A stretch of 64,000 nt of DNA from Adiantum capillus-veneris (taxonomy: Eukaryota > Streptophyta > Polypodiopsida > Polypodiales > Pteridaceae). Each line of letters opens with the position of its first letter. Within the stretch, counting starts at the first letter, position 1. The notes beneath the pieces are model-generated. The model worked only from the letters and a program-made list of their open reading frames with translations. It searched no databases and was not told the origin of the DNA. Below are positions 55,601-64,000 of this stretch, piece by piece. The DNA is taken from assembly GCA_014529385.2 (NCBI GenBank), contig CM043963.1, forward strand, positions 72,133,412 through 72,197,411. Direction: 5' to 3'. The position numbers and the translations under genes are program-made.

Positions 55601-57010
55601 AAAAGGCCATTGGTACGAAGTGGGTTTACAAGTTGAAACACAAGCCGGATGGTGAGATCGATCGCCATAAGGCTCGACTTGTTGCAAAGGGTTATGCACA
55701 ACAAAAAGGCATAGATTATGAAGAGACTTTTGCTCCCACTTGTCGTATGACTACTGTGCGTTTTCTATGTGCATTGGTAGCTCATTTTGGTTGGGATGTA
55801 CATCAATCAGACATTGTTACTGCTTTCTTGAATGGTGACATATTTGAGGAAGTTTATGTAACGCAACCTCGCGGTTTTGTCATAAAAGGACAAGAGGACA
55901 AAGTGTGCAGATGTAAGAAGGCTTTGTATGGGTTGAAGCAATCTCCTCGTGCTTGGTATGAGAAAACTGACACTCATTTGGTTAAACAAGGCTTTCGTAA
56001 TAGTCCAACAGAAAGCACATTGTATGTAAAGCGTGAGGATGATGTATTTCTCATTGTGGTTCTTTATGTTGATGATTTGCTGATCACTGGACCAAATGAG
56101 AGACATATTGCTGAATTTAAGGCTGATTTGAATGCTACTTTCAAGATGAAAGATTTGGGGCTGTTGCATCATTACTTGGGTATATAGTTTAAGCAGTGTG
56201 ATGGTGGTATTGCCTTGTGTCAGAAAAGTTACATAGAGACATTGCTATGTAAGTTTGGACTTGAGGATTGCAAACCTATTGCCACTCCCATGGAAACAGG
56301 TTTGAAGTTGAGTCTACATGATGCTGGCGATCCTGTTGATGTCACTCTTTACCAAACTGCTGTTGGCTGCCTCATTTATGTATGCAACACGAGGCCAGAT
56401 ATTCAGTTTGCAGTCTCGCAGGTCAGCAGATTTATGCATAGCCTAGGGTATAAGCATTGGTAGGCTGTCAAGAGGATTTTCCGCTACCTTAGTGACACTT
56501 TACATCTTGGATTGTTTTATCCCAAGGGGGGATCATTGCCGCCAGACCTACATGCTTTTTCGGACTCAGATTGGGCTGGTTGTTTTGACACGCGAGTGTC
56601 CACAAGTGGTTTTTGGCAGTTCATGTATATCATGGTTGAGCAAGAAGCAACCTACTGTGGCCACTTCGAGTTGTGAGGCTGAGTACAGGGCAGTCTTCAC
56701 AGCTAAGGTTGAGTGTGTATGGCTCAGACGCCTTATGGCTGATTTGGGTGTTGGACAGGACACTGCCAACACTATCTACACTGACAGTCAGAGCGCATTG
56801 GCAGTTGCGAGGAACCCAGTTTTTCATGCTCGCACAAAGCACATTGAGGTGCATTACCACTATGTCAGGGAGAGGCTCTCAGCAGGAGAGATCAGCTTGG
56901 CTTATGTGCCAACACAGGACAACCTTGCAGATCTTTTCACAAAGGCATTGTCTCGTGAGAAGCTTGAAGCTTTCCGCAAAGCTTTGGACTTACTCCTCTT
57001 TGTGGACTGA
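52618..57010 (+). pseudogene. P1: copia Gag-Pol polyprotein with three TAG stops and one frameshift
   Basis: The start at 52618 (MADNNNTDVFKMFAAEDRLDG) fits copia Gags; upstream ATG-less sequence in frame is leader. Domains in order: Gag (YPMWAYMMQHVL), TAG 53104, zinc knuckle CHYCKANDHLIKSC (about 53467-53508), protease WYFDSGATKHIT (about 53717), GAG-pre-integrase region with a 131-bp duplication, integrase (HSDVCGPMQ, RSDRGGEYMS, PQQNGVAERKNRS: complete D-D-E), RT (TKWVYKLKHKPDGE, KARLVAKGYAQ, catalytic YVDDLLITG about 56065-56091), TAG 56185, TAG 56461, frameshift near 56615, RNase H (ATSSCEAEYRA, YTDSQSALAVA, RTKHIEVHYH, NLADLFTKAL). All three TAGs sit where related elements have Gln. 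The frame ends at 57010. Confidence 0.92.
54023..54284 (+). repeat. 131-bp tandem duplication in P1 pol
   Basis: Copies 54023-54153 and 54154-54284 look identical. 131 is not a multiple of three, so the second copy is read in another frame, and the long ORF continues in the correct frame for integrase afterwards. Confidence 0.95.
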
Positions 57011-57074
57011 TCCTGTCCTCAGGGCATGGCACTTCCCTTTACTCATGTGCCAGCTCTCGTTCACCGCATCACTC

Positions 57075-57085
57075 CAGGGGGGAAT
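57075..57085 (+). promoter_or_regulatory. Polypurine tract of P1
   Basis: CAGGGGGGAAT directly before the 3' LTR. Confidence 0.95.
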
Positions 57086-57312
57086 TGTTACCATATACAT
57101 GTGGTAGTGATGTGTGTGAACACACTAGGACCGCCGGGGCATTTTTTCCCTCTTTAGGAGGTTTTTTCCCCCGTGCATTGTATATACGCCCATCACTCTA
57201 GGGCTATCTATCTTTCCATTGCACACTAAGTAACACACTCTCTATTGTGTGCCTTGAGCTTCCTTCGCCTTCTCCAAGCTGTGTGTGCTTCTCTGCAACC
57301 CTAATTCCAACA
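57086..57312 (+). repeat. 3' LTR of P1
   Basis: 227 bp, followed by TTGAG at 57313-57317. Confidence 0.97.
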
Positions 57313-57640
57313 TTGAGCTGTTGGTATAATCCGTAAGAGATCAAATTTTCTTGAGCTCCCAAATCAAGCAATGGCGCCAATTCAACTTGATTGCTCCCCA
57401 CTTTGACTGCAATTATTGGCTCCACTGTGTCTTTGTTCAACTTCGTTAGTCGAATGGTATTGATTTGCAATGGTGCTTCACCTTGTTGTTGTTGTCGTAG
57501 AAGTCTTCGTTTTGCAATGCGTTCTTTTGCTTCCGCTTGAGCTTCTTCTCGTACTCTCTGTTTCTACTTCATTCGTTGTTTTCCTTGATGGATTTGTTGA
57601 AGCATCTCCTGTGTTAGTGGTAAATGATATTTCTTCAATC
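57313..57640 (-). pseudogene. I: integrase-protease linker and N-half of second retropepsin-like domain
   Basis: Minus-strand frame continues directly from integrase (NWISGC, TGA, LKKYHLPLTQEML...). A Gln/Arg-rich helical linker with one TAG leads to IIAVKVGSNQVELAPLLDLGAQENLISYG. D-L-G stands where retropepsins have D-[ST]-G. Both stops are one C-to-T change from sense codons (CGA and CAG), so integrase and this domain were one polyprotein. P1 interrupts at Gln-Gln-Leu. Confidence 0.7.
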
Positions 57641-58900
57641 AACATCCACTAATCCAATTGGGTATTTCTTTACCTGCTAATGTAGCAAGCTTGACACCTC
57701 CGCTTTGTGATAGATCACTAGTCACAAAGGGTCCCATCCCTCGCTTTTTAAGTTTCTTGGCATGTTGCTTCAAAGTATAAAAAAGTACATAATCACCTGT
57801 TTTGAACTCTTTAGTGCGCACATGCTTGTCAAAAAATTCTTTTTGTCTTCTCTTTTTAGCATAGATCGAAGCTACAACTCTCAAGCGGAGTTCATCTAGT
57901 TTTTCAAGATCATCTATTCTTGAAGAGAGCTCATGTCCTATCCATTCTAAGCGTTTCGCTACTTGTAGAGTTGGAATTAAAAACTCTATGGGTAATATAG
58001 CATTTAGGCCAAACACCATGTTGTACGGTGTTGTTCCTATCGATGTTTTTTAAGCTACCCTATATGCCCATAGTGTTGATTGTAGCTACTGATCCCAATC
58101 TGTTCTTGACTCTGACACAATTTTAGTGAGAACTGTGCATAGTGTTTTATTTGTGGCCTCAGCTTGTCCATTGCCTGTGGATGGTATGGAGCAGATTTCC
58201 TATGTATGACCATGAATTCCTCTAGCAGATATTCAATGACTTCATTAAGGAAATGTGTTCCACGATCACTGAAAATTTCTATTGGTAAAACGTATCGTAC
58301 AAAAATATTCTCATACAAAAATTGTGTAGTGGTCCGTACATTTGCTTCTTGCGTTGCCTTGGCTTCCGCTCATTTTGTGAGATAGTCCGTGGCCACAATG
58401 ATATATTGGGTATGGGTGCGATATGCAGGGGGTGAAATAGGTCCCACAAAATCAATGCCCCATTTTGCAAATGCCCTTGCTCCCATCATTGGCAGTAGTG
58501 GAATCTCATCTCTCTTTATCGGCACCTTGGTGCGCTGACATGCGTCACAACGCTTTACAAACTCTTCAGCATCCATATGCAATGTAGGCCACCATATTCC
58601 TGTGATTCAGACAATTTTTGTTGTCTTATCGCCTGAAAAATGGCCTCCAATTATTCCGCTATGTGCATGTTCTAGAATCAACAGGTATTCACTTTCACTT
58701 GCACAGATTCTAAGTTGATTGTCCTTTCCTCGCTTATAGAGTTGGTTCCCCATTAATTGGAAGTCGCGAGCCTCCAGCTCTATAGCCCTTTTTTGTGCTC
58801 TTGTTATGTTTTCGGGAAATGTCCTGGTGGTTAAGAAATCAATGATATAATGACTCCATGCAGGTGCAATGTTTATCTGAAACAATGTCGCGTGATCCAC
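57639..58900 (-). pseudogene. I: Ty3 integrase
   Basis: Order on the minus strand: LEHAHSGIIGGHFSGDKTTK and EEFVKRCDACQR (H2C2 zinc domain), AKWGIDFVGPI and IIVATDYLTK (first Asp), FSDRGTHFLNEVIEYLLEEF (second Asp), SAPYHPQA, then a frameshift that removes the catalytic Glu region. The C-terminal domain starts VFGLNAILPIEFLIPTL and ends GDYVLFYTLKQHAKKLKKRG. Several frameshifts. It would integrate the element's cDNA; not functional here. Confidence 0.85.
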
Positions 58901-59105
58901 TGGTCATTTGACACTACATATAGTACAATTGGTAACATAAGAATGTGTGTCTGCATACATAGTTGGCCAATAAACCCCTAACTGTTTCAGTCTCTGGTGT
59001 GTTTTCACTGTTGAACAATGAAATGCACAATCCTAGACATGTGCTTCTTCAAGTTAACACTCAAATTATTTCGGATTTATACATAATTGTAGGATTTGGT
59101 TCGAT
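58901..59105 (-). pseudogene. I: pre-integrase segment with an H2C2-like module
   Basis: In the minus strand CAFHCSTVKTHQRLKQLG, VYWPTMYADTHSYVTNC and TICSV read like a second, more distant copy of an integrase zinc-binding domain (H...H...C-x2-C with the YWPT motif). It lies about 100 residues before the normal one. Two stops are present. RT and RNase H, expected further upstream, are cut off at 59105. Confidence 0.55.
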
Positions 59106-61483
59106 ATGGTGCTCGGGCTGCTTTGAAGTGTATCGTTAATGATCAAGCAAACATAAATATATATATGTAAGAAAGAGAGAGAAGGGGGAAGGGGGTGCTT
59201 GTTGCACTAATGCCTTCTTACAAATCTGTCATGACCAATCAAAGTGAGATTAGTATTTGTTCAACATAGCCTGAGTAAATTACACCACAACACATCACAA
59301 GAAAGAAAACCACCCCAATCACTGTCTTAAGGCCAAGGGAGTCCTCACCACCCTGTCGCCCTCTTACAGCATGTGGGATTTAAGGCTAAATTGATAACAA
59401 TACCCAGAGACAAGATATCAAGAACTTAAATAAAACACCAAGACACTTACACATCATTATTGTCCATGACTTCACGTTGGAAGGGAGACAAGGTATCCAT
59501 GCTTAGTCCAAATTCACCCTCCTTGATTCAGCAAATGCTGGGCTTACTCTAGTAGGAGAAATGATAGATTTCCTACTCTCAATTTAATGATCACTCTCTC
59601 TTACAATGGCATAAAGTTCCCTTGCTAATCACCCCTAATACAACACATACATATGCCTAATGCCAATGAGATTCCACTCAAGAGCTCCTTCTCAAGAGGT
59701 TGAGCTTGGCTTCTCAAGCTATAGCATAGTGCTCTTTCTTCTCCCCCCTTTTGTGCTAGCTACACCCTCCTTTTATAGCAATTTTGAAGGCTAGGTTTAC
59801 TCCTCTAACCATGGTTGGGTTAGAATTTCAGCAATTTATCTAATTTCTTTTGCTTGGAATTATCAAGAAGTTGGTGGGGAAAGAGAGAGGAGAGAAATGG
59901 AGGTGATAGGACTTTTCATAGTGGGTTACTATTAGTAGAGTTAGTATTAATTTACAAATGGAATTGGATATTTACAATGGGAGTATCCATGTAGGACACA
60001 AATAAGGAAGAAAAACTCTTAAGAGGTAAGAAAAGGTGGATTTCTTACAAGGTTGATGCTCCAAGTGTCTTGAGTAGGGCCAATTTTGACGCTTGTTGAC
60101 GGTCCACTAGCTTTGACGGTACATTTTTTCTCCACTCTTGACCTTCCTTGAGAGACAAGGTAATTGAAGCTGAGTCATCAACCACCATGATGCTGTCTTT
60201 TAAGAGAAGAGGCTGAATTTTGTGGTTTTTTTAATAGATATGGGTAATTTGGAGGAGGAAAAATGAGACTAGGTGGTCAATTTTGGAATGGAATTGTGTG
60301 TGGGAGGTATGAGTTCACCATGGTTTCTCTTATTCTTCAAGGTTGAGGAGAAGGTGAGTAGGGTGCAGAGAGGAGTGGTGAGAGAGGTGGGGATGATGAG
60401 TAGAGAAGTGTGTGTGAAAGAGGAAAATGATAAAGTGGAAGAGAGAGTGTGGCTGCATAGCATGGGAAAACTGGGGTCCACTAATAGAATCATAGCTCAC
60501 AGCTCGTAGCTCAAAAAAATATGAGAAAATTTGAGGCAAAAGTTCAGCCCACTAGCTACAACTTTTGTTTGTATCACCTTTTCAAATTCGGAGAGCAAGT
60601 GAACTTTAAAAAGTCAGCAAAACCGACCGGTTTTTTCCACTGCACAAAGTCCTTGTGGGGTCCTGCTTTGGATGATTCTTTTGAATATCTCCAAGAGTGA
60701 GCCCTCCATAGTGCATGTATGCATGCCACCTACCATTGACCTTATTTGGTAGGTCTATAATTGAAGATATTGTTGAGATCATGATATAAGTGAATAGTAC
60801 AACTAAGAAAATCAAATATTGAGGTGTCTAAAAAATATGTACATGTCAAATATAAATAATATAAGTGGAAAAAATATAAAGGGGTCAAAAGAAATCTCTT
60901 TTATTATGAGGCTACCATAAAAAGATAAATATTTTTGGTGTTCTAATTTTTTAGAAAAAAAAAAAATAGATGTAGGAAGGGAAAAATCACAATAGTGAAA
61001 AAATATACACATAAATAAAACTAGTTTTTTTGGATTTTTGTTGGGGTGGAGTTACACCAAATATAAGAGAATCTTACATGAAAATATTTCTATATGGAAT
61101 AAAGAGTATGAAAAATGGTAAGAAAAATTGTGGTAATGGTGAGGCAATGTACAGAGCATAAATAACACACACCTAGGTAGAAATATTTAAATAAATACCA
61201 AAATAATTATGAAAAAATCTTTTATTTAGGCCCTATATACAAAGAAATATTTACATATGCATGGGCCATAATATACTTATATTTTTTATTTTTTTGGCTC
61301 AACTAGCCCAATGACTAGCTAATTGAGGGTTTTTTATTTCAGTAAGGAGATACGGGAAAAGTCACCTAACTCACATGCACTTATATACAGTGAAAGGGTG
61401 AGGGTAACCACAGTGTTTGAGTGATTTGATAGGGTGAGATAACTCACTATGGAAATTACAGAGAGCCGAAAAAACGACTATCA
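59106..61483 (-). repeat. Truncated B-type LTR, inverted
   Basis: Reverse complement of B's LTR from its start (TGATAG at 61483) to just before the (CT)n tract (GAGCACCAT at 59106). The last 270 bp or so are missing. Small differences and indels from both B LTRs show it is an independent copy. TATAAAAGG is intact (59768-59776). No internal B sequence adjoins it, so it is a solo or truncated LTR. Confidence 0.95.
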
Positions 61484-61518
61484 ATAGCACAAAGGGGGAA
61501 AAAACACTAAAAGTTTTA

Positions 61519-62720
61519 GTGTGCAGTCAAAGAAGAACATTTGGTGGTTGGGTACTTTTGAGGTTGATTAGTGAAGATTTCAACGTGTTGAATTGGGTAT
61601 TTTACCACACTAGTATCCCTACTATAATCAAAGCTCAACAGGTTGGGGAGGAGCTAGATGTTGAGGGATTTGGTAGGTACAAGGTGGAATGGCACATGGG
61701 GAGGGACCTAAAGACACTAAAGTGTATCTACAATGTCTCAAGGGGTGCTAATTCCAAAAGCCCCTATATCTATTGCATGGGTGCAGCAAAGGAGTTGAAT
61801 ACTACTAACTGGAACAAAGAACCAGATAGACACTCTAAAGATCCAAACTTTCAAGATGTTTTAGATATTCCCCTTTCAAAAGTTTACCTCTGCACATAGC
61901 ATGCACTTTTTAGAATCATTGAGAAGATCGTGCACCTCTACATAGGATTTTCATGGAAACTACAACCTTTATCATCCAGAGAAGCTGCAATAGAAAGCAT
62001 TGGACTTCATGGGGGGAATCTTGTGATTGATTCAGACCCCAAAAGGTCATCTGGTGGAAATAATGTCCCTAAAAAATATTCTATTGGTGGGATGAAGGCC
62101 AAAAAATTCTTAGGATTTCTTGGAAAGTTGGGTAGGGATTCATCTATAGTCTAGTACAACCAATGGAAGGCTCTACACAATGCTGTGAAGGACCATTGAG
62201 TTGATGGCAGAGCAAGAAATGAAAAGGCAAAAGTGTGGGAAGCTCTAGATTCAGTCTTTTCTTATTATGATAGAAGTCATTGGGGAAAGAATGACCTCTC
62301 CAACTTTAAGAAAGAGTTGAACAGATTAAAGAAAGCTATGACAAGTGCTTGGAGCTCAGACCACTTCACACACTACATGGTAATAATTATGAATTTTGTC
62401 TCTAGTATTTGCTTCAATACTTGTAGAAGTTGCTAAAGAATGAAATTTCTTTTTGCATCACATTATCTACAATCACACTCCTTGGTTTGTAAAGAAATAT
62501 GGAAGCTTGTCAACTTGGTCTACTCAAAGTATGGAGAAGTCCCACTATTAGGCAAGAACCAAGTTTTTCAAATACACTAGACATGGTGGAGGAGCTCAAA
62601 AAGCTAGTAGCTTGCTTGAAGTATTCCATTGGTTTTACAAACAAGTGTGGCATAGAACAAGATCACAAGAGACTAAAAAATATATTGGACGGTTTAGATA
62701 TTGCTACAACTATACAAAGG
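61519..62720 (+). pseudogene. DNA-transposon-like transposase remnant (family uncertain)
   Basis: One plus-strand frame (61519-62380) with TAG at 61895 and about 62152 and TGA near 62197, then a shift, possibly an intron, to a second frame (62456-62720) with a TAG near 62551. Key text: DLKTLKCIYNVSRGANSKSP, YIYCMG, IPLSKVYLC, HALFRIIEKIVHLYI, IGLHGGNL, KVWEALDSVFSYYD, SDHFTHYM, then TPWFVKKYGSLSTWSTQSME, KSHY and RHGGG. The layout resembles large eukaryotic transposases that pair Cys-containing and HALFR/THYM-type motifs; a KDZ-like superfamily is a guess. TAG codons again sit where Gln is plausible (HY-Q-ART). A domesticated gene is less likely given the stops. Confidence 0.45.
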
Positions 62721-63435
62721 AGTTTACAAAAAAGGAAGGATGCATACAGTAGATCATCTGCAAGTGAAGGGTTTTTACAATGTCTTTTCACTAGAGAGAG
62801 TCAAGGAAGCAAATGGGGAATAATACAAGGATCAGTTCTGGCTACTTGAGCCAACATCAGGTTTTCATTTTTTCCCCCTCCACTTCAAGTACTCCTGCTT
62901 CTTATAATCTTGCAACTGCTTCAAGCCACCAGAAGAGGCAAGGATATAACTAGTCATAGTGCCAAAGTATGCACTTCTTGAGCCCATAAATCCTAGAGCA
63001 AGTCCAAAAACTCTAATGGCTTCTTGCTTCTCAAGAAGTATGATTTTGTCCACTCCAACTCTTATTGGTGGATATGAACCTACCACCCTTGACAAAGCCA
63101 CTAGTGCAAGTATGGGGAGAGTGGGTGATTGGGAAAGCTTTATGTGGTAGATAGCTATTGTCTCCTTGTTGAGCTTCCCAATGCAATGGCCCAAACTTTG
63201 ATCCCTCTTCAGATCCAAAGGCCTGGATCCCTTCCCTCTCCCAAGAAACTTGTCAGGATCTACAATATCAACTTGTGCAAAAAAACCACTAAAATTAGTT
63301 AATAGAAAGGATGTTTTACTAAAATTTCAATGGCCTAAATAATGTGCTTGCAAACATTATATATATTTTTTCCATTTTACCTTAGGATTTCAACATATTC
63401 AAAAAGTTCTTCTTTCCATAGATCAATCAAAAAAC
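62721..63435 (+). other. Spacer between the two transposon-like coding remnants
   Basis: No convincing plus-strand frame. A 117-codon minus-strand ORF (63218-62865) resembles nothing known to me. Probably introns or decayed coding sequence of the same element. Confidence 0.3.
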
Positions 63436-63699
63436 TTGATTTATTCTCTTTGCTCTCTCTTGGGATCTCTGTGCCCATGTGTTCAATCTTCAATCTTTGT
63501 TGGAATTCCTCTTATATGGGAAGCCCTTTCTCTTCATTTAGGTCATTTTCATTTTCAAATTTTCATCCTAAAATCTTTTGACAACATCCAATGGTCTTGC
63601 CATAGCTCTCATTGGAGTCTTATAGCAATTGATATCACTGATAAAACATGTTTCATATTGAACTCTCTTGAGGGTCACCATGGAATGGCTAGGCTATAA
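63436..63699 (+). pseudogene. Ulp1-like (C48) cysteine peptidase fragment
   Basis: The C-terminal part of this 87-codon frame reads SSHWSLIAIDITDKTCFILNSLEGHHG, matching the His-Trp segment and the following strand of Ulp1/SENP deSUMOylase catalytic domains. His is present; the Asp expected in the DSL-type motif is Asn. The Gln and Cys further downstream are not visible before the frame ends. Ulp1-like domains are often carried by plant and fungal DNA transposons, which agrees with the transposase-like remnant just upstream on the same strand. Confidence 0.5.
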
Positions 63700-64000
63700 G
63701 TGTAATTGTCCCATACGTTACATTTATTTGGTAGCAATTATTTTGTAACAATCCTTTGGATCTTTCTAAATAGGTCTACCTCAAGGCTGATAGAGACAAT
63801 TGAGCAATTTCCTCCTATCACAAGGCTCATGGATGACATACAAATCTTAAATGTGAAGGTATAGTATTGCTAGGTTGTAAGTAGTTTGAGCTTAAAATTG
63901 TGTATTTATTTTGCCTCTTCTGTTTGTGTAGTGACCATTGCAAAGTGAGTCTTTTTGAGTTATTTCTCATGTGGATGGAGAGTCATAACAAATGCAAAGT
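63700..64000. other. No feature seen
   Basis: AT-rich sequence without a convincing frame or repeat; possibly an intron of the same transposon-like gene, continuing beyond the window. Confidence 0.3.

Larger units (their letters stand above)
52038..57312 (+). mobile_element. Element P1: nearly complete, young Ty1/copia element
   Basis: LTRs 52038-52264 and 57086-57312, both 227 bp, TGTTACC...CCAACA, differing at three positions by eye. TSD TTGAG is perfect (52033-52037 and 57313-57317). PBS for initiator tRNA-Met, PPT CAGGGGGGAAT, and a single gag-pol frame in the copia order gag, protease, integrase, RT, RNase H. Three in-frame TAG stops, one frameshift and one internal duplication make it defective. 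Confidence 0.97.
50879..59105 (-). mobile_element. Element I: Ty3/gypsy element with integrase fused to a second retropepsin-like domain
   Basis: Minus-strand order: pre-integrase and integrase (59080-57640), linker, retropepsin-like domain (57470-57313 and, past P1, 52037 on), Trp-repeat tail to 51159, putative PPT near 50885. P1 inserted within the protease-like domain; removing it and one TTGAG copy restores a continuous frame. The upstream RT half is cut off at 59105 by the inverted B-type LTR. Confidence 0.7.

Noticed and set aside
62865-63218. 117-codon minus-strand ORF as a host gene
   Set aside because: It overlaps the plus-strand transposon-like region, has no motif I know and no supporting context. 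It may deserve a profile search, but I cannot support it as a gene.

Overview
This is plant nuclear DNA made almost entirely of nested LTR retrotransposons. I see no intact host gene, no tRNA or rRNA gene and no bacterial features. Ty1/copia elements primed by initiator tRNA-Met, Ty3/gypsy elements with two RNase H domains (typical of the plant Tat clade), (CT)n tracts inside LTRs and deep nesting all point to a large land-plant genome. A seed-free vascular plant such as a fern is my guess, at low confidence.

Left two thirds (1-44245): reconstruction from LTR pairs, primer binding sites (PBS), polypurine tracts (PPT) and target-site duplications (TSD) gives a Russian doll. Copia fragment H (43574-44245, minus) is the oldest host. 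Element A (1-43573, minus; gag, protease and a second protease-like domain, no reverse transcriptase) abuts it. Element E (10525-43139, plus, Ty3 with two RNase H domains) sits in A's 5' LTR. Element D (10819-about 38143, plus, gag-only) sits in E between gag and protease. D's 5' LTR was hit twice, by the gag-only copia element P2 (12064-26075, TSD GCGGG) and by element C (26129-33900, minus, lacking pol domains). P2 was then hit by the full-length Ty3 element B (13346-24564, LTRs about 2.7 kb).

Right third (44246-64000): element G (44246 to about 50200, minus) encodes one 1004-codon frame now broken by five stops. Element I (about 50879-59105, minus, Ty3) carries an integrase fused in frame to a second retropepsin-like domain and a Trp-repeat tail; it is split by the young copia element P1 (52038-57312, TSD TTGAG). 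A truncated B-type LTR in reverse (59106-61483) follows, then plus-strand remnants of what looks like a DNA transposon with an Ulp1-like peptidase fragment (61519-63699).

Most striking signal: unrelated elements carry arrays of palindromes in the untranslated leader between PBS and gag. In A, eight copies of a 20-nt palindrome recur about every 280 bp. In G, a different 24-nt palindrome recurs at exactly 284-bp steps. In D, a 19-nt hairpin repeats, one copy with a paired change in both arms. E has a palindrome array near its 3' end. Such arrays could serve RNA dimerisation, packaging or Gag binding, or regulation at the DNA level; this is inference. Other candidates are the integrase-linked second protease with Trp repeats (I and A), two tandem paralogous small ORFs ahead of gag in B, and a widespread Gln-to-stop pattern suggesting cytosine deamination of methylated copies.
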